From Alphaproteobacteria bacterium (GTDB lineage Bacteria > Pseudomonadota > Alphaproteobacteria > Micropepsales > Micropepsaceae): DNA of 48,167 bases. Below the pieces are notes generated by a model. It ran no database searches. It had not been told where the DNA came from and worked only from the letters and a program-made list of their open reading frames with translations. The translations under genes and the position numbers were made by a program. The DNA lies in contig JAGWXR010000002.1 of the NCBI GenBank assembly GCA_018969785.1, positions 1-48,167 on the forward strand, read 5' to 3'. Each line of letters opens with the position of its first letter. Position 1 is the first letter of the stretch. Shown piece by piece: positions 15,258-25,237 of this stretch.

Positions 15258-15686
15258 TCAGGCCGCGCGGCGCGTGTCGCGCAGCGAGGTCACGAAGCGC
15301 GAGATCGGGCGGATCGTCTTCGTCGAGCTGTCGCCCACGATCTCGCTGACTTCGCGGAACTGGCGCACGGAGCGACGGAAGAGTTCCGTCATCGCCTGCT
15401 GCTGCACCTTCACGGCTTCGGCAAAGCTGCCGGCCTGGATCGTCTCGCGCAGGGCGTCAAAGCTCCACACGACGTTGTCCTGGGCGTGGTTGACGAGCGT
15501 GAGGGCCACCTTGCGGCTCTCGTCGGTCATCGTCTCGCCGGCTTCGCGCAGGGCGTCGCCTGCCTCGCGGAAGCCTTCCTGCATGCGGTTCACCATCTGG
15601 TTCACCGGGGCGCGGAAGCCGGTCGTCTCGACCTTGGCTTCGGCCTTGGCCTTCGAGCGGCCGGTCGTCTTGCGTGTCTTCGTCAT
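15258..15686 (-). CDS. Phasin family protein
   Basis: Phasins coat polyhydroxyalkanoate or other lipid granules and control their size. This 142-residue protein has a basic, low-complexity start (MTKTRKTTGRSKAKAEAKVE), then a long amphipathic helical region. Within it, NVVWSFDALRETIQAGSFAE, AVKVQQQAMTELFRRSVRQF and REVSEIVGDSSTKT match the phasin_2 pattern. The ATG at 15686 has GGAG nine bases upstream; the GTG at 15716 would add ten residues without an SD. It lies beside a wax-ester/triacylglycerol synthase and hydrolases, consistent with a storage-granule locus. Granule type is not determined; a PHA synthase is not in the window. Confidence 0.88.
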   Translation of the reverse strand: MTKTRKTTGRSKAKAEAKVETTGFRAPVNQMVNRMQEGFREAGDALREAGETMTDESRKVALTLVNHAQDNVVWSFDALRETIQAGSFAEAVKVQQQAMTELFRRSVRQFREVSEIVGDSSTKTIRPISRFVTSLRDTRRAA

Positions 15687-15719
15687 TTCAGTCGTCTCCG
15701 TTCTCTGGTTATGCACTTG

Positions 15720-16634
15720 TCACGCCGCTGCGGGTCGTGACGGTTTTTCCGACGCGGCCCGGGCATGATCGACGATCAGGCCGGCAATCCGCGGAAGAAA
15801 CTTGTTTGGCAGGTCATGGGCCATGCCTTCGATGACCTCGAGGCGCGCGCCGCGAATGTTGCGGGCGGAGTCGCGGCCGCCCGCAAGGGGGGCGAGCGGG
15901 TCCTTCGAGCCATGGATGACGAGGGTGGGCGCCGTGATCTTGCGGATATGCGGGCGCAGGTCACCGGTTGCGATAATTGCGGCAAGCTGGCGGCGCACGC
16001 CCGAGGGATAGTAGGAGCGGTCGAAGCCCCTGGCGATCTTGTTGCGCAGTTCGCTGTGGTCTTCCGCCGGATCGTTGGTGCGGATGAGGCTCCACATCGC
16101 GATCGAGCGTTCGATCAGCGCGTCACGCGACTTGTCCTTTGGGCGGGACAGGAAGAGGGGGCCTGTCACGCGCAGGCTGGGGCCCGGCAGGAGCGGGTTG
16201 AGCGTGCCGGACATGATCGAGGTCAGCGAGAGGACGCGGTCGGGATGCGTGCCGGACAGGAGCTGCCCGATCATGCCACCCATCGAGACACCCACGATGT
16301 GGGCCTTGCGGATCCCGAGGGCATCCATGAGGCCCAGCGTATCGAGGACCATGTCGTGCAGCGTGTAAGGTGCGAGGTTGCGGCCGATCACGCGCGCGGC
16401 GATCTGAGCGACGGGATGGGGGGCGTGAGCCCCATGGACCTTCGATGTCAGGCCGATGTCGCGGTTGTCGAAGGTGATGACCCGAAAGCCGGCGCCTGCG
16501 AGCTCGGAGACAAGCGCGTCGGGCCAGAAGGTCATCTGCGCCGCAAGGCCCATGATCATGACGATGGCCGGCCCGTCCTTCGGGCCGTGCTCGGCATATT
16601 CGATCATGAGCCTGTTTGCGGAGACCTGTGGCAT
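15720..16634 (-). CDS. Alpha/beta hydrolase (lipase/esterase-like)
   Basis: A 304-residue hydrolase. The fold is clear from AIVMIMGLAAQMTFWP (oxyanion turn), FRVITFDNRDIGLTSK, HIVGVSMGGMIGQLL with the GVSMG nucleophile serine, TLVIHGSKDPLAPLAGG with the acid aspartate, and IEGMAHDLP with the catalytic histidine. The N-terminus MPQVSANRLMIEYAEHG resembles the YisY/EstB-type esterases that often cluster with WS/DGAT genes. The ATG at 16634 lies 14 bases after the stop of the acyltransferase gene, so the two form an operon. A role in hydrolysing stored wax ester or triacylglycerol is inference from that pairing. Confidence 0.9.
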   Translation of the reverse strand: MPQVSANRLMIEYAEHGPKDGPAIVMIMGLAAQMTFWPDALVSELAGAGFRVITFDNRDIGLTSKVHGAHAPHPVAQIAARVIGRNLAPYTLHDMVLDTLGLMDALGIRKAHIVGVSMGGMIGQLLSGTHPDRVLSLTSIMSGTLNPLLPGPSLRVTGPLFLSRPKDKSRDALIERSIAMWSLIRTNDPAEDHSELRNKIARGFDRSYYPSGVRRQLAAIIATGDLRPHIRKITAPTLVIHGSKDPLAPLAGGRDSARNIRGARLEVIEGMAHDLPNKFLPRIAGLIVDHARAASEKPSRPAAA

Positions 16635-16648
16635 GACACCGGGCTTTT

Positions 16649-18196
16649 CTATTCCGCCGCCGAGACGATGGTCAGCCTGGGCTTGCGCTTGCGCGGACGG
16701 CTCTTCTTCGGCGCGGCTTCTGCCTTGGCTTCCGCCGGGGGCGTCGCGGGGACGGGCTCGGGCTTGGGTGCCGGGATCGGGCGCTTCAACGCGGCGGCCT
16801 GCAGTTCGTCGAACGATTCCTGCAGGCAGTTCGCATAGCGCTCGGGGTCCGTCATCAGGCTGCGGTCCGAGGTGAAGGTCACCGTCATGCTGCCGCAATA
16901 GCTGAAGACGGCGTGGAAGATGCCGACGCCCTCAAACAGGGGGCCGAGGCCGAACTGCGTCACAAGGCGGGCGCCGTTCATGTAGAGGGGCACCGGCGGG
17001 CCTGGAACATTGGTGATCACCGTGTTGAACATCGGTGCGACGCGGTTGGCCAGACCCCAGCGCACATAGAGGCGCGCGGCGAGGCCGGTCAGTGTCGAGG
17101 GCATGAAGCTCGAGTATTCGGAGAGCTGGCGGGCGCCGACGGCATTCGTCAGGGCCTTGGAGTTCTCGGCTTCTTCGTGAACGTACTGGAGGCGGCCAAA
17201 CGGATCGGCGATGTGGGTGCCGATCGGGATCGTCATGGCGCTGACGTGGTTGCCGAGCGTGTTCTTCTCGCCGGGCGTGCGCACCGATATCGGCGCCATG
17301 CAGACGAGCGATTCACGCGGGAGTTCATTGGCCGTCTTCAGGTATCGGCGCATGGCGCCGCCGATGACAGTGACGATGACGTCATTGACGGTGGCACCGG
17401 GGAGCCTGGTCCTGATTTCCTTGATTTCGGCAAGCGAGAAGTTGCGGCCGTCGACGACGCGGTTCATGGCGACCGAGCCGTTGAAGCGGGTGCGCGGCAC
17501 GCTGCCGATGGTCGTGCGCACGCGACCGCGCACGAGGTCGCCGGCCATGCGGGCAAGGCCCGGTGCGGAATTCGTCACGGTGCGGGCGAGCCGCAGGGGC
17601 GTGTTGAGCACATTGAGCTGAGCGCGGACGAGGAGCTCTGCCGATGTCGGCGTGCGCTCCGGGATCCACGGCTTGTCCGGCGCGGAAACGTTGCCGGCGG
17701 GATCGAGCGAGTGCAGGGCGTTGGTGATGTCGACGCCCGATACGCCGTCGATGGCTGCATGATGGACCTTCGAGACGATCGCGTAGGAACCCTTCGGCAC
17801 GCCGGGGACGTTGTTCAGGCCTTCAATGACCGTGAATTCCCACAAGGGCTTCGACAGGTCGAGCGGGCGGGAGTGCAGGCGTGCGGCCTGGATGCAGAGC
17901 TGGCGCCAGTCTCCCGGCTGCGGCAGGGCGATGTGGCGGACATGATATTCAAGGTCGAAGTCCGGATCGTCGATCCAGTAGGGATAGTCGAGGCTCATCG
18001 GCACGTTGGCGAGCTTGCGGCGGAAGCTCTTGGCCAGGTGCAGGCGCTGCTCGATGAAACCGAGGATGTCCTTGAAGCGCACGAATGAATTCGGCGCCGT
18101 CGACGGATCGTAGATCGCGATCGCACCGATATGCATCGGGGTTCGCGGCGTCTCCAGATAGAGGAATGCGGAGTCGAGACCGCTGAGTTGTTCCAT
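16649..18196 (-). CDS. Wax ester synthase / diacylglycerol acyltransferase (WS/DGAT)
   Basis: Transfers an acyl group from acyl-CoA to a fatty alcohol or diacylglycerol, making storage wax ester or triacylglycerol at the inner membrane. The 515-residue protein begins MEQLSGLDSAFLYLETPRTP, as in AtfA and Tgs proteins. The catalytic HHxxxDG motif is in KVHHAAIDGVSG at about residues 145-151. Later signatures are TVNDVIVTVIGGAMRRYL, VSAMTIPIGTHIADP, TNVPGPPVPLYMNGA and FGLGPLFEGVGIFHAVFSYC. After about residue 465 there is a proline/alanine/lysine-rich tail unlike the usual family end. It is followed by a hydrolase after 14 bases. The leader region 18197-18464 contains a perfect palindrome that may be an operator. 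Confidence 0.95.
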   Translation of the reverse strand: MEQLSGLDSAFLYLETPRTPMHIGAIAIYDPSTAPNSFVRFKDILGFIEQRLHLAKSFRRKLANVPMSLDYPYWIDDPDFDLEYHVRHIALPQPGDWRQLCIQAARLHSRPLDLSKPLWEFTVIEGLNNVPGVPKGSYAIVSKVHHAAIDGVSGVDITNALHSLDPAGNVSAPDKPWIPERTPTSAELLVRAQLNVLNTPLRLARTVTNSAPGLARMAGDLVRGRVRTTIGSVPRTRFNGSVAMNRVVDGRNFSLAEIKEIRTRLPGATVNDVIVTVIGGAMRRYLKTANELPRESLVCMAPISVRTPGEKNTLGNHVSAMTIPIGTHIADPFGRLQYVHEEAENSKALTNAVGARQLSEYSSFMPSTLTGLAARLYVRWGLANRVAPMFNTVITNVPGPPVPLYMNGARLVTQFGLGPLFEGVGIFHAVFSYCGSMTVTFTSDRSLMTDPERYANCLQESFDELQAAALKRPIPAPKPEPVPATPPAEAKAEAAPKKSRPRKRKPRLTIVSAAE

Positions 18197-18314
18197 GGTT
18201 CCTGCCCTTTTTTTGCTTCTGGTCTCTGCCAGGTTTGTCGTCTGTGGCTTTATTGACTCAGGCGTTCGGAAGAATTCATCATACCGAGCGACCGGTTAAC
18301 CTTGTGCATCGCGT

Positions 18315-18331
18315 TTTGTGCGACGCACAAA
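18315..18331. promoter_or_regulatory. Palindromic operator candidate upstream of WS/DGAT
   Basis: TTTGTGCG-A-CGCACAAA is a perfect 17-base palindrome, 118 bases upstream of the WS/DGAT ATG. Related half-sites occur nearby: TTGTGCATCGCG at 18302-18313 and the odd palindrome GTGCA-G-TGCAC at 18376-18386. The adjacent TetR-family gene (18465-19124) is the obvious candidate binder, but this is inference. The rest of 18197-18464 holds no gene I can support. Confidence 0.45.
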
Positions 18332-18464
18332 TTCATTTCGCTAGCGCATATAAGGAAATGGAGTTCCGGTCAATGGTGCAGTGCACAATGAGACGTTTTG
18401 CGCCCGATCCATCCCGGAGATCAGCCGTTTATTCCCGTATTTCAAGTGGTGTATTTCAGTAGAG

Positions 18465-19124
18465 TCACCCCTGCGGCGGCTGGCCGCAGTATTTCAAACC
18501 GGCCTGGAACAGCTCCAGCGTCTGCCAGAGGGCACTGGAGGCCGATTGAAGGTCGGGAGAGCGGGCCGCGGATATGGCGATCGCATTCCATGCCGCGACA
18601 AGGGACAATGCTGCTATTTCCGGCTCTATTCTGCCCAAAAATTCGCCCGCGTGCTGTCCCTTACGGATTGTTCGCGCGACGAGGTCGAGAAGCCCGGGGG
18701 CGACCTCGTTGAAGGAGGGGGCGGGGTCGCGGCGGGTCACGAACTCGAGGACGATCTGCTGCATCAGGTTGCGGTGGCTTTGCCATTCCGCGATGTAGCT
18801 GGCGAGCAGCCTTTCGAGCTGCGCCGAGGCACTGAGGCCCGGGTCGATGATGCCGGCGTTCAGGCGCTGGGTGATTTCTTCGCCGAAGGCGCGCACAAGC
18901 GCGGGTTTGTTCGGGAAGTGCAGGAAAAATGTGGCGTTTGCGACGTCTGCAGCGGTGCAGATGTCTTCTATGCGTACCTCATCGTAGGAACGCTCCGAGA
19001 TCAGGCTCACCGCTGCATCGAGGATGCGCTTTCGCGTTTCCCGCTTCTTGCGCTCCCGGCGGGAGAGGTTGTGTTCCTGATCCTGTTCCATCCCCTTGCT
19101 CGCAGTTGCCGTTGTCAGTTTCAT
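18465..19124 (-). CDS. TetR-family transcriptional regulator
   Basis: A 219-residue regulator. The N-terminal helix-turn-helix is RKRILDAAVSLISERSYDEV, then RIEDICTAADVANATFFLHF and PNKPALVRAFGEE, the canonical TetR DNA-binding domain at about residues 30-80. The C-terminal ligand-binding domain (residues 90-219) is helical and unassigned. It lies upstream of the WS/DGAT-hydrolase operon on the same strand and divergent from a lipase-like gene at 19318, so control of storage-lipid genes is plausible. The ATG at 19124 adds eleven residues compared with the ATG at 19091 (MEQDQEH), and either could be the start. CTCCA/TGGAG arms (19126-19139) lie just upstream of the first. Confidence 0.93.
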   Translation of the reverse strand: MKLTTATASKGMEQDQEHNLSRRERKKRETRKRILDAAVSLISERSYDEVRIEDICTAADVANATFFLHFPNKPALVRAFGEEITQRLNAGIIDPGLSASAQLERLLASYIAEWQSHRNLMQQIVLEFVTRRDPAPSFNEVAPGLLDLVARTIRKGQHAGEFLGRIEPEIAALSLVAAWNAIAISAARSPDLQSASSALWQTLELFQAGLKYCGQPPQG

Positions 19125-19317
19125 TCTCCAATCATGGAGTCAACTCTATAATGTTCTGTTTCGGTCCATCAAGTCCTTGATTCCGCGACGTTTCGAGGAC
19201 CGATTTCTGTTGGCATCGCAGGGTCTTTCCACTTAGCGTTGATACCAACGGTCGTATTGTCTTGCATGTCTGCGGGACGGGCGATCCAGCCGCTCCTTCG
19301 GGAGCATCGAGGTTGCC

Positions 19318-20127
19318 ATGGCAGTCATCGACGCAGGTTCTGCACCTCTTCCCGGCATCAAGCCGCCGTCCTGGCTCCTGGCTCTCACAGAGGGTGGGCG
19401 GGCCATGGCTGACTATGTCAGCCTGCAGGGTGCGTCGCCGCTCTTGGGGTACGCCCCCGCGGGCGATGGGCACCCCGTGATGGTGCTGCCCGGTTTTTTG
19501 GCAGCCGGTGGGACCACGGCGCCGATCCGGCGCTTCCTCGTATCCAAGGGCTACGAGACCTTCTGTTGGGGCCTTGGACGGAACCTCGGACCCTTGGCCA
19601 TAGGGCCGGAAGGGGAATTGCTCGGGCAGCGGCTCGAGTCGATCCACCGGAAGATGAAGCGCAAGATCAGCCTCGTGGGCTGGAGCCTGGGTGGCGTCAT
19701 GGCCCGGGAACTTGCCAAGCGCTATCCGCAGTATGTGCGGCAGGTGATCTCGCTGGGGTCGCCCTTCGGGGGGAACCCGCGCGCGAACCATGCGTGGCGC
19801 ATCTATGAGGGCCTGACTGGCCAGGAGATCAACCCCAAGGCCATGGCCGATGCATTCCGGCAATTGTCGAAAGCCCCCGCCGGCATTCCGACGACGGCGA
19901 TCTATTCCAAGGGTGACGGGGTCGTTGCGTGGCAGACCTGCGTGGAGAAGCGCTCGGCGATGACGGACAACATCGAGGTCTATGCGAGCCATTGCGGGCT
20001 GGGCGTCAATCCGGCGGTCTATTTCGCGGTGGCTGACCGGCTTGCGCTGCCTGAGAGCGAGTGGCGTCCCTTCGACCGCAATGCGGCGATGTGGCGGCGT
20101 TTTGTCTATCCCTCGTCAGGGCACTGA
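19318..20127 (+). CDS. Lipase-like alpha/beta hydrolase
   Basis: A 269-residue protein. PVMVLPGFLAAGGTTAPIRR gives the oxyanion loop, KISLVGWSLGGVMARELAKR the nucleophile elbow (GWSLG), and QVISLGSPFGGNPRA the following strand. TTAIYSKGDGVVAWQTC carries the acid aspartate, and VYASHCGLGVNPAVYFAVAD the catalytic histidine. The SLGSPFGG segment is characteristic of PGAP1/lipase-like hydrolases acting on lipids. There is no signal peptide. GAGG lies six bases before the ATG at 19318. It is divergent from the TetR gene and followed by a strong hairpin. A role in triacylglycerol or wax-ester turnover is likely but not proved. Confidence 0.88.
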   Translation: MAVIDAGSAPLPGIKPPSWLLALTEGGRAMADYVSLQGASPLLGYAPAGDGHPVMVLPGFLAAGGTTAPIRRFLVSKGYETFCWGLGRNLGPLAIGPEGELLGQRLESIHRKMKRKISLVGWSLGGVMARELAKRYPQYVRQVISLGSPFGGNPRANHAWRIYEGLTGQEINPKAMADAFRQLSKAPAGIPTTAIYSKGDGVVAWQTCVEKRSAMTDNIEVYASHCGLGVNPAVYFAVADRLALPESEWRPFDRNAAMWRRFVYPSSGH

Positions 20128-20148
20128 ATTTCCATGACCCCGAACACA

Positions 20149-20173
20149 AACGCGCGCCCCTGAGGCGCGCGTT
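20149..20173. terminator. Bidirectional terminator hairpin between convergent genes
   Basis: AACGCGCGCC (20149-20158) and GGCGCGCGTT (20164-20173) form a perfect ten-pair stem with a five-base loop. On the minus strand it is followed by TTTGTGTT, on the plus strand by a weaker GCGTTGCTT. It sits between the hydrolase (plus) and the amidohydrolase (minus). Confidence 0.75.
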
Positions 20174-20197
20174 GCGTTGCTTGCACTGTGACCCAAA

Positions 20198-21495
20198 TCA
20201 ACGGTAGGCGGGCGGCAGCGGCTCGTCGAGCTTCAGGTAGCGCCTCGCCAGTTCATCCTGGCGTGATGTCATTGGCTGCGTGCGGCCGTTGATGATGACG
20301 GCGGTTGCTTCGCTCAGGGGTTCGAGCGGGTCGCCGCTCCAGACAACGAGGTCGGCCTGCTGGCCGCGCTCGATGGTTCCTACCTTGCCCGCCTCGCCGA
20401 AGATGCGGGCTGGATTGGAGGTCAGCGCTGCGATCGCGTCGGCGTGCGGCAGGCCGTGGGCCACCGCGTTGCCCGCGTTGTAGCGGGCCTCGGGCGCGCG
20501 ATGCCCGCCGTCGCCATTCGCGAAGGCGATGAGCACGCCCGCCTTGGCAAGCCGTGCGGCGTTGTCCATCGTCGCGTCGCGGGTCTCGAAGCTGCCCGGC
20601 AGGTTCGTCGTCGGGTTCAGGATCACGGGAATGCGTGCGCGGGCCAGTTCGTCGGCTACTTCCCAGGCTTCCTCGCCGCCGGCGATGACGATGTCGAGGC
20701 GATGCTGGCGGGCCAGCCTGATGACTTCGCGGATGTCTGCCGACTTGTGCACCATCACCATGAGTTTCATGCGTCCCTGCACGACGGGCACGAGGGCCTC
20801 GAGGTCGGGGCGCGAGAGGCGCAGCTCGCGGGTGGCGCCGCTGTTGTAGTTGCCGCGGTTGCGGCTGAACCACTTCACGTCCTCGATGTCGGCCTTCAGG
20901 GCGACGATTGCCGCGCCGCGCGAGCCGCCGACCGCACCGGTTCCTGCTTCGCCGAGGGCCAGCACCATGGCAACGCGCGATTTGACGAGCGGATCGGATC
21001 CGGCGTCGAGCGTTGCGATCGCAGCCTGGCCGGCGAAGAGAAGCTCGCGGCCTTCGCCTTCACCGTTGACCGGCGTGACCACGGCGCGCGTGATACCGCC
21101 ATTGCGTGCGACGGGGATGACGAAGGACTGCGGGTCGATGCCGTGCGATATGTCGAAGGACGCGCTGATGCTCTGGCTGCTGGAGGAATTGTCGTTCGTC
21201 TCCTCCACCTGGTCGACCTCGACGACGCCGAGGTTCGTGCCGACGGCGTAGAGACCTGGCGTCACCGTCTTTCCTGCGGCATCGATGACGGTTGCGTCGC
21301 GCGGGATGCTGACCTTTGCGCCGACTGCGGCGATGCGGCCATTCACGACCAGGATCGTCCCGTTGCCGATGTCGCCCTTGGCGCCGCCGGTGAGGATGCG
21401 GGCATTGGTGATCGCGAGCGTGTCGGCCGTGGCTGCGAGGGTGGACAGCACGAGGACGAGGGCGGGGGCCGTGGCCCCGAGAAGGGTGCGGATCA

Positions 21496-21499
<4 letters not shown>
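20198..21499 (-). CDS. Exported amidohydrolase-family protein without the HxH metal motif
   Basis: A 433-residue member of the imidazolonepropionase-like amidohydrolase group. A signal peptide (IRTLLGATAPALVLVLSTLA) is followed by LAITNARILTGGAKGDIGNG, the family's urease-like beta domain. At the metal-site strand, where active members have PGLIDAHTHL, it reads PGLYAVGTNL (residues 81-90), so both histidines are lost. Later landmarks remain: TSNPARIFGEAGKVGTIERG, then QQADLVVWSGDPLE. It is probably not a normal metallohydrolase and may be a partner subunit of its neighbour. Its ATG overlaps the stop of the lipoprotein amidohydrolase gene by four bases, which indicates tight co-expression. Confidence 0.88.
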
Positions 21500-22908
<1,409 letters not shown>

Positions 22909-23040
22909 GTAAAGCCCCTCTGAAAGACCCCTATTCCCCTACAGTATTACACGGAAGTGGCCCAATTCAAACCCGAGGAATGGGTTCCCAATGGTGAATG
23001 CGGGGCGCTGCCTGCAAGGCCGGGTGCCTTGCTTGCGGCA

Positions 23041-23969
23041 CTATCTGCCAGCCTTGGCCTCAAGGCCCAGCCAGCCGTTTTCGAGCCAGGCCGCGCAGGC
23101 GGGGCCCAGGCGCTCCTCGGCACGTTGCCTGTAGTCCCTGACCTCCGCCGCGCCCAGCACGTCACGCCAGCGCTGGTTGGTTCCCTTGTTGATGAAGGGC
23201 CGCGAACCGCCGACGAAGCCGATCTCGCCGAAGGGCACGATGCGCACGGCATTCTCCTTCATGTAGTCGAATGTGCAGTGCGACGTGACAGTGTCCCAGT
23301 TCGAAGGTTCGATGCCCAGGAACGCCCCGATGCGCCTGATCTGGCCGGGCAGGTCGGCGATCAGGTCATTGTAGTGCACGAGCAGGATATTCGGCGTCTC
23401 GCGCGCGTCCCACCAGCCGCGCACATGATCGAAGAAGTCGGGGCTCTTCCCGCCGCCGATGTCATACTGGCCCGCAATCCAGGTGCGGTAGAATGCGTGG
23501 ACGTCAGGGCCCGGGCGCGGATCGGGGATCCGCTTGTTCCCCGGCGCATCGAGGGCCGCGTTGATGAGCGTGTCGCTCATGTTGTGGTAGTGGTTGTGGG
23601 CGCTCCAGGCCACGTCGCGGCCGTCGCGCGCCACATAGATGAACCTGATGTCGGGTTGTAGACGAGGCAGTCGAGCGCGAGATGTGTCTTGATGCAGCGC
23701 CGATGCGTCTGCGCGGCCAGGCGGTCGAGCTTTTCCTGCAGCGGGGGTAGCCGGCAGTCGAGCCACGGAGAGTGGCCTGAGATGTTTTCGATTTCGGCGC
23801 CGTCGAAGATCAGCTGCAACACGATCTGCTGCATCCACGTCGTGCCGGTCTTTGCGTATGTGGCCACGACGATGTCATCCTTGCGGAAGGGAAATCCGTT
23901 CCACACGGTCGAGTCCCAGAGCCATCCCTGGTTCTCGCGCGTCTTGCGCGGTCTTGTGTTCGACGTCAT
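23041..23969 (-). pseudogene. Sulfotransferase interrupted by a one-base frameshift
   Basis: Two minus-strand segments in different frames together match one PAPS-dependent sulfotransferase of about 310 residues. The first half, from the ATG at 23969 (AGGAAGG seven bases upstream), reads WLWDSTVWNGFPFRKDDIVV, then ATYAKTGTTWMQQIVLQLIF, the 5'-phosphosulfate loop, and ends KTHLALDCLVYNP. The second half continues DIRFIYVARDGRDVAWSAHN, the 3'-phosphate motif, through LVHYNDLIADLPGQIRRI to the stop at 23041. The join is at about 23653-23655, in a GGG run (CCC on the coding strand): one inserted C would restore YNP-DIRF. Both halves are otherwise undamaged, so this is either a recent mutation or an error in the sequence. 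Confidence 0.85.
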
Positions 23970-24068
23970 TTCCGCACCTTCCTGAAGCATCGCTGGATCT
24001 GACATTACTGGCCAAAACTGGCGGTTCCCAGTGTCATTGCAGCACTGATGCTGTTCACCTGCCGCGGC

Positions 24069-24091
24069 GCCTGCCTGATCCTCAGGCAGGC
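24069..24091. promoter_or_regulatory. Perfect inverted repeat between the sulfotransferase and folK
   Basis: GCCTGCCTGA (24069-24078) and TCAGGCAGGC (24082-24091) are perfect ten-base arms around TCC. The element lies between divergent genes, 100 bases upstream of the sulfotransferase start and 95 upstream of folK. It could be an operator or a leader hairpin. Confidence 0.35.
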
Positions 24092-24185
24092 TGGCGCATG
24101 GGCGATGCGCGGTTTGCCCGGGTCTGCTAGGCTTGCTGCAGTTGCCCGCACGGTTGCGTGCTCCATCCTGCAGGAACGCCTTCGC

Positions 24186-24689
24186 ATGATCCATGTCAGC
24201 CTCGGCGCCAACACGCCCTCCCGGGTGGGAGAGCCTGCTGTCACGCTCCGCGCGGCGATCGCGGAGATGCCGGCGCATGGCTTGGAGGTCATCCGGGTTT
24301 CCCCGTTCTACCGCTCGACGGCATGGCCCAATCCTGCCGATCCGGCGTTCGTGAATGCCATGGTGACCATCCGCACGGCGAGGGGGCCGATGGAAGTGCT
24401 GCAGGTCCTGCTTGCCATCGAGCGGCACTTCGGGCGGGTGCGCAAGACGCGCTGGGAGCCACGGTGCCTCGATCTCGATCTCGTCGACTATGGCGGGCTG
24501 GTCCTGGATACAGATGTGCTGTCGCTGCCGCATCCGCGGCTGCATGAGCGGGGGTTCGTCCTGAGACCCCTCATGGATGTCGATCCGACGTGGCGACATC
24601 CTGACACGGGCATCCCGATCGCCGAATTGCTCGAAAATGCTGGGGAAGAGGGCCTATCCCCCCTGCCGGTTGACCAGGAAAACGGCTGA
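24186..24689 (+). CDS. folK: 2-amino-4-hydroxy-6-hydroxymethyldihydropteridine pyrophosphokinase
   Basis: Transfers pyrophosphate from ATP to hydroxymethyldihydropterin in folate synthesis. The 167-residue product has MIHVSLGANTPSRVGEP at the start, SPFYRSTAWPNPADPAFVNA (pterin site), and RTARGPMEVLQVLLAIERHF. RTKWEPR-type residues appear as KTRWEPRCLDLDLVDYG with the magnesium aspartates, followed by LPHPRLHERGFVLRPLMDVD. All catalytic features are present and the length is normal. The ATG at 24186 is in register with the family. It starts the plus-strand block that continues with rpoZ 71 bases later, although a shared transcript is not certain. Confidence 0.96.
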   Translation: MIHVSLGANTPSRVGEPAVTLRAAIAEMPAHGLEVIRVSPFYRSTAWPNPADPAFVNAMVTIRTARGPMEVLQVLLAIERHFGRVRKTRWEPRCLDLDLVDYGGLVLDTDVLSLPHPRLHERGFVLRPLMDVDPTWRHPDTGIPIAELLENAGEEGLSPLPVDQENG

Positions 24690-24760
24690 AAATCCTTGTT
24701 TTCGCAGGCGCAGCACCGTAGAGTGCGAGGCTCCCTCGAAGACAAGGAACAAGGCGCCCC

Positions 24761-25144
24761 ATGGCTCGCGTCACCGTCGAAGACTGCGTGGACAAGATCC
24801 CGAACCGGTTCGAACTCGTGCTGCTGGCGGCCCATCGGGCGCGGTCAATCACGTCGGGCGCGGGCCTGCTCGTGGATCGTGACAACGACAAGAACCCTGT
24901 CGTTGCGCTGCGCGAGATTGCATCGACCCGGGTCAAGCCGGAGGGGCTGAAGGAAGAATTCCTGACCAGCCTCCAGCGCCACATCGAGACCGACGAGCCC
25001 GAGGCTGAGAAGCCGACGGTCGAAACCGAGGACGCGCCCGAGAACATCCAGATCTCCGAGGCAGACTATGCGCGTGCGATGCGCGCCGACTCGGATGTGA
25101 AGCGGCAAGAGGTCGTGGAAGAGGTTGACGACGGCGACGTCTGA
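24761..25144 (+). CDS. rpoZ: DNA-directed RNA polymerase omega subunit
   Basis: Omega helps fold and assemble the beta' subunit and contributes to a ppGpp-binding site. The 127-residue protein opens [35 protein letters not shown], then [10 protein letters not shown], the conserved core. Beyond about residue 75 there is an acidic alphaproteobacterial tail ([20 protein letters not shown]). It is immediately upstream of the (p)ppGpp synthetase/hydrolase gene, the usual arrangement, which links the ppGpp target with its maker. AAGGCG lies shortly before the ATG. A hairpin at 25164-25191 follows the stop. Confidence 0.97.
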   Translation: MARVTVEDCVDKIPNRFELVLLAAHRARSITSGAGLLVDRDNDKNPVVALREIASTRVKPEGLKEEFLTSLQRHIETDEPEAEKPTVETEDAPENIQISEADYARAMRADSDVKRQEVVEEVDDGDV

Positions 25145-25163
25145 CAGGACGCCCGTGCCGGCG

Positions 25164-25191
25164 GCCGCGTGCGCATTTCCTGACACGCGGC
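25164..25191 (+). terminator. Hairpin between rpoZ and rsh
   Basis: GCCGCGTG (25164-25171) pairs perfectly with CACGCGGC (25184-25191) around a 12-base loop. There is no T-run, so partial attenuation or mRNA processing between the two genes is more likely than full termination. Confidence 0.4.
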
Positions 25192-25237
25192 GGCATTCGC
25201 TGTCCGCCGGCCCCGCCCACGCGGGAGGCAATCGGCC

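Noticed and set aside
22957-23661. A 234-codon plus-strand open frame in the sulfotransferase region
   Set aside because: It is antisense to the sulfotransferase remnant, whose cofactor motifs explain the region better.
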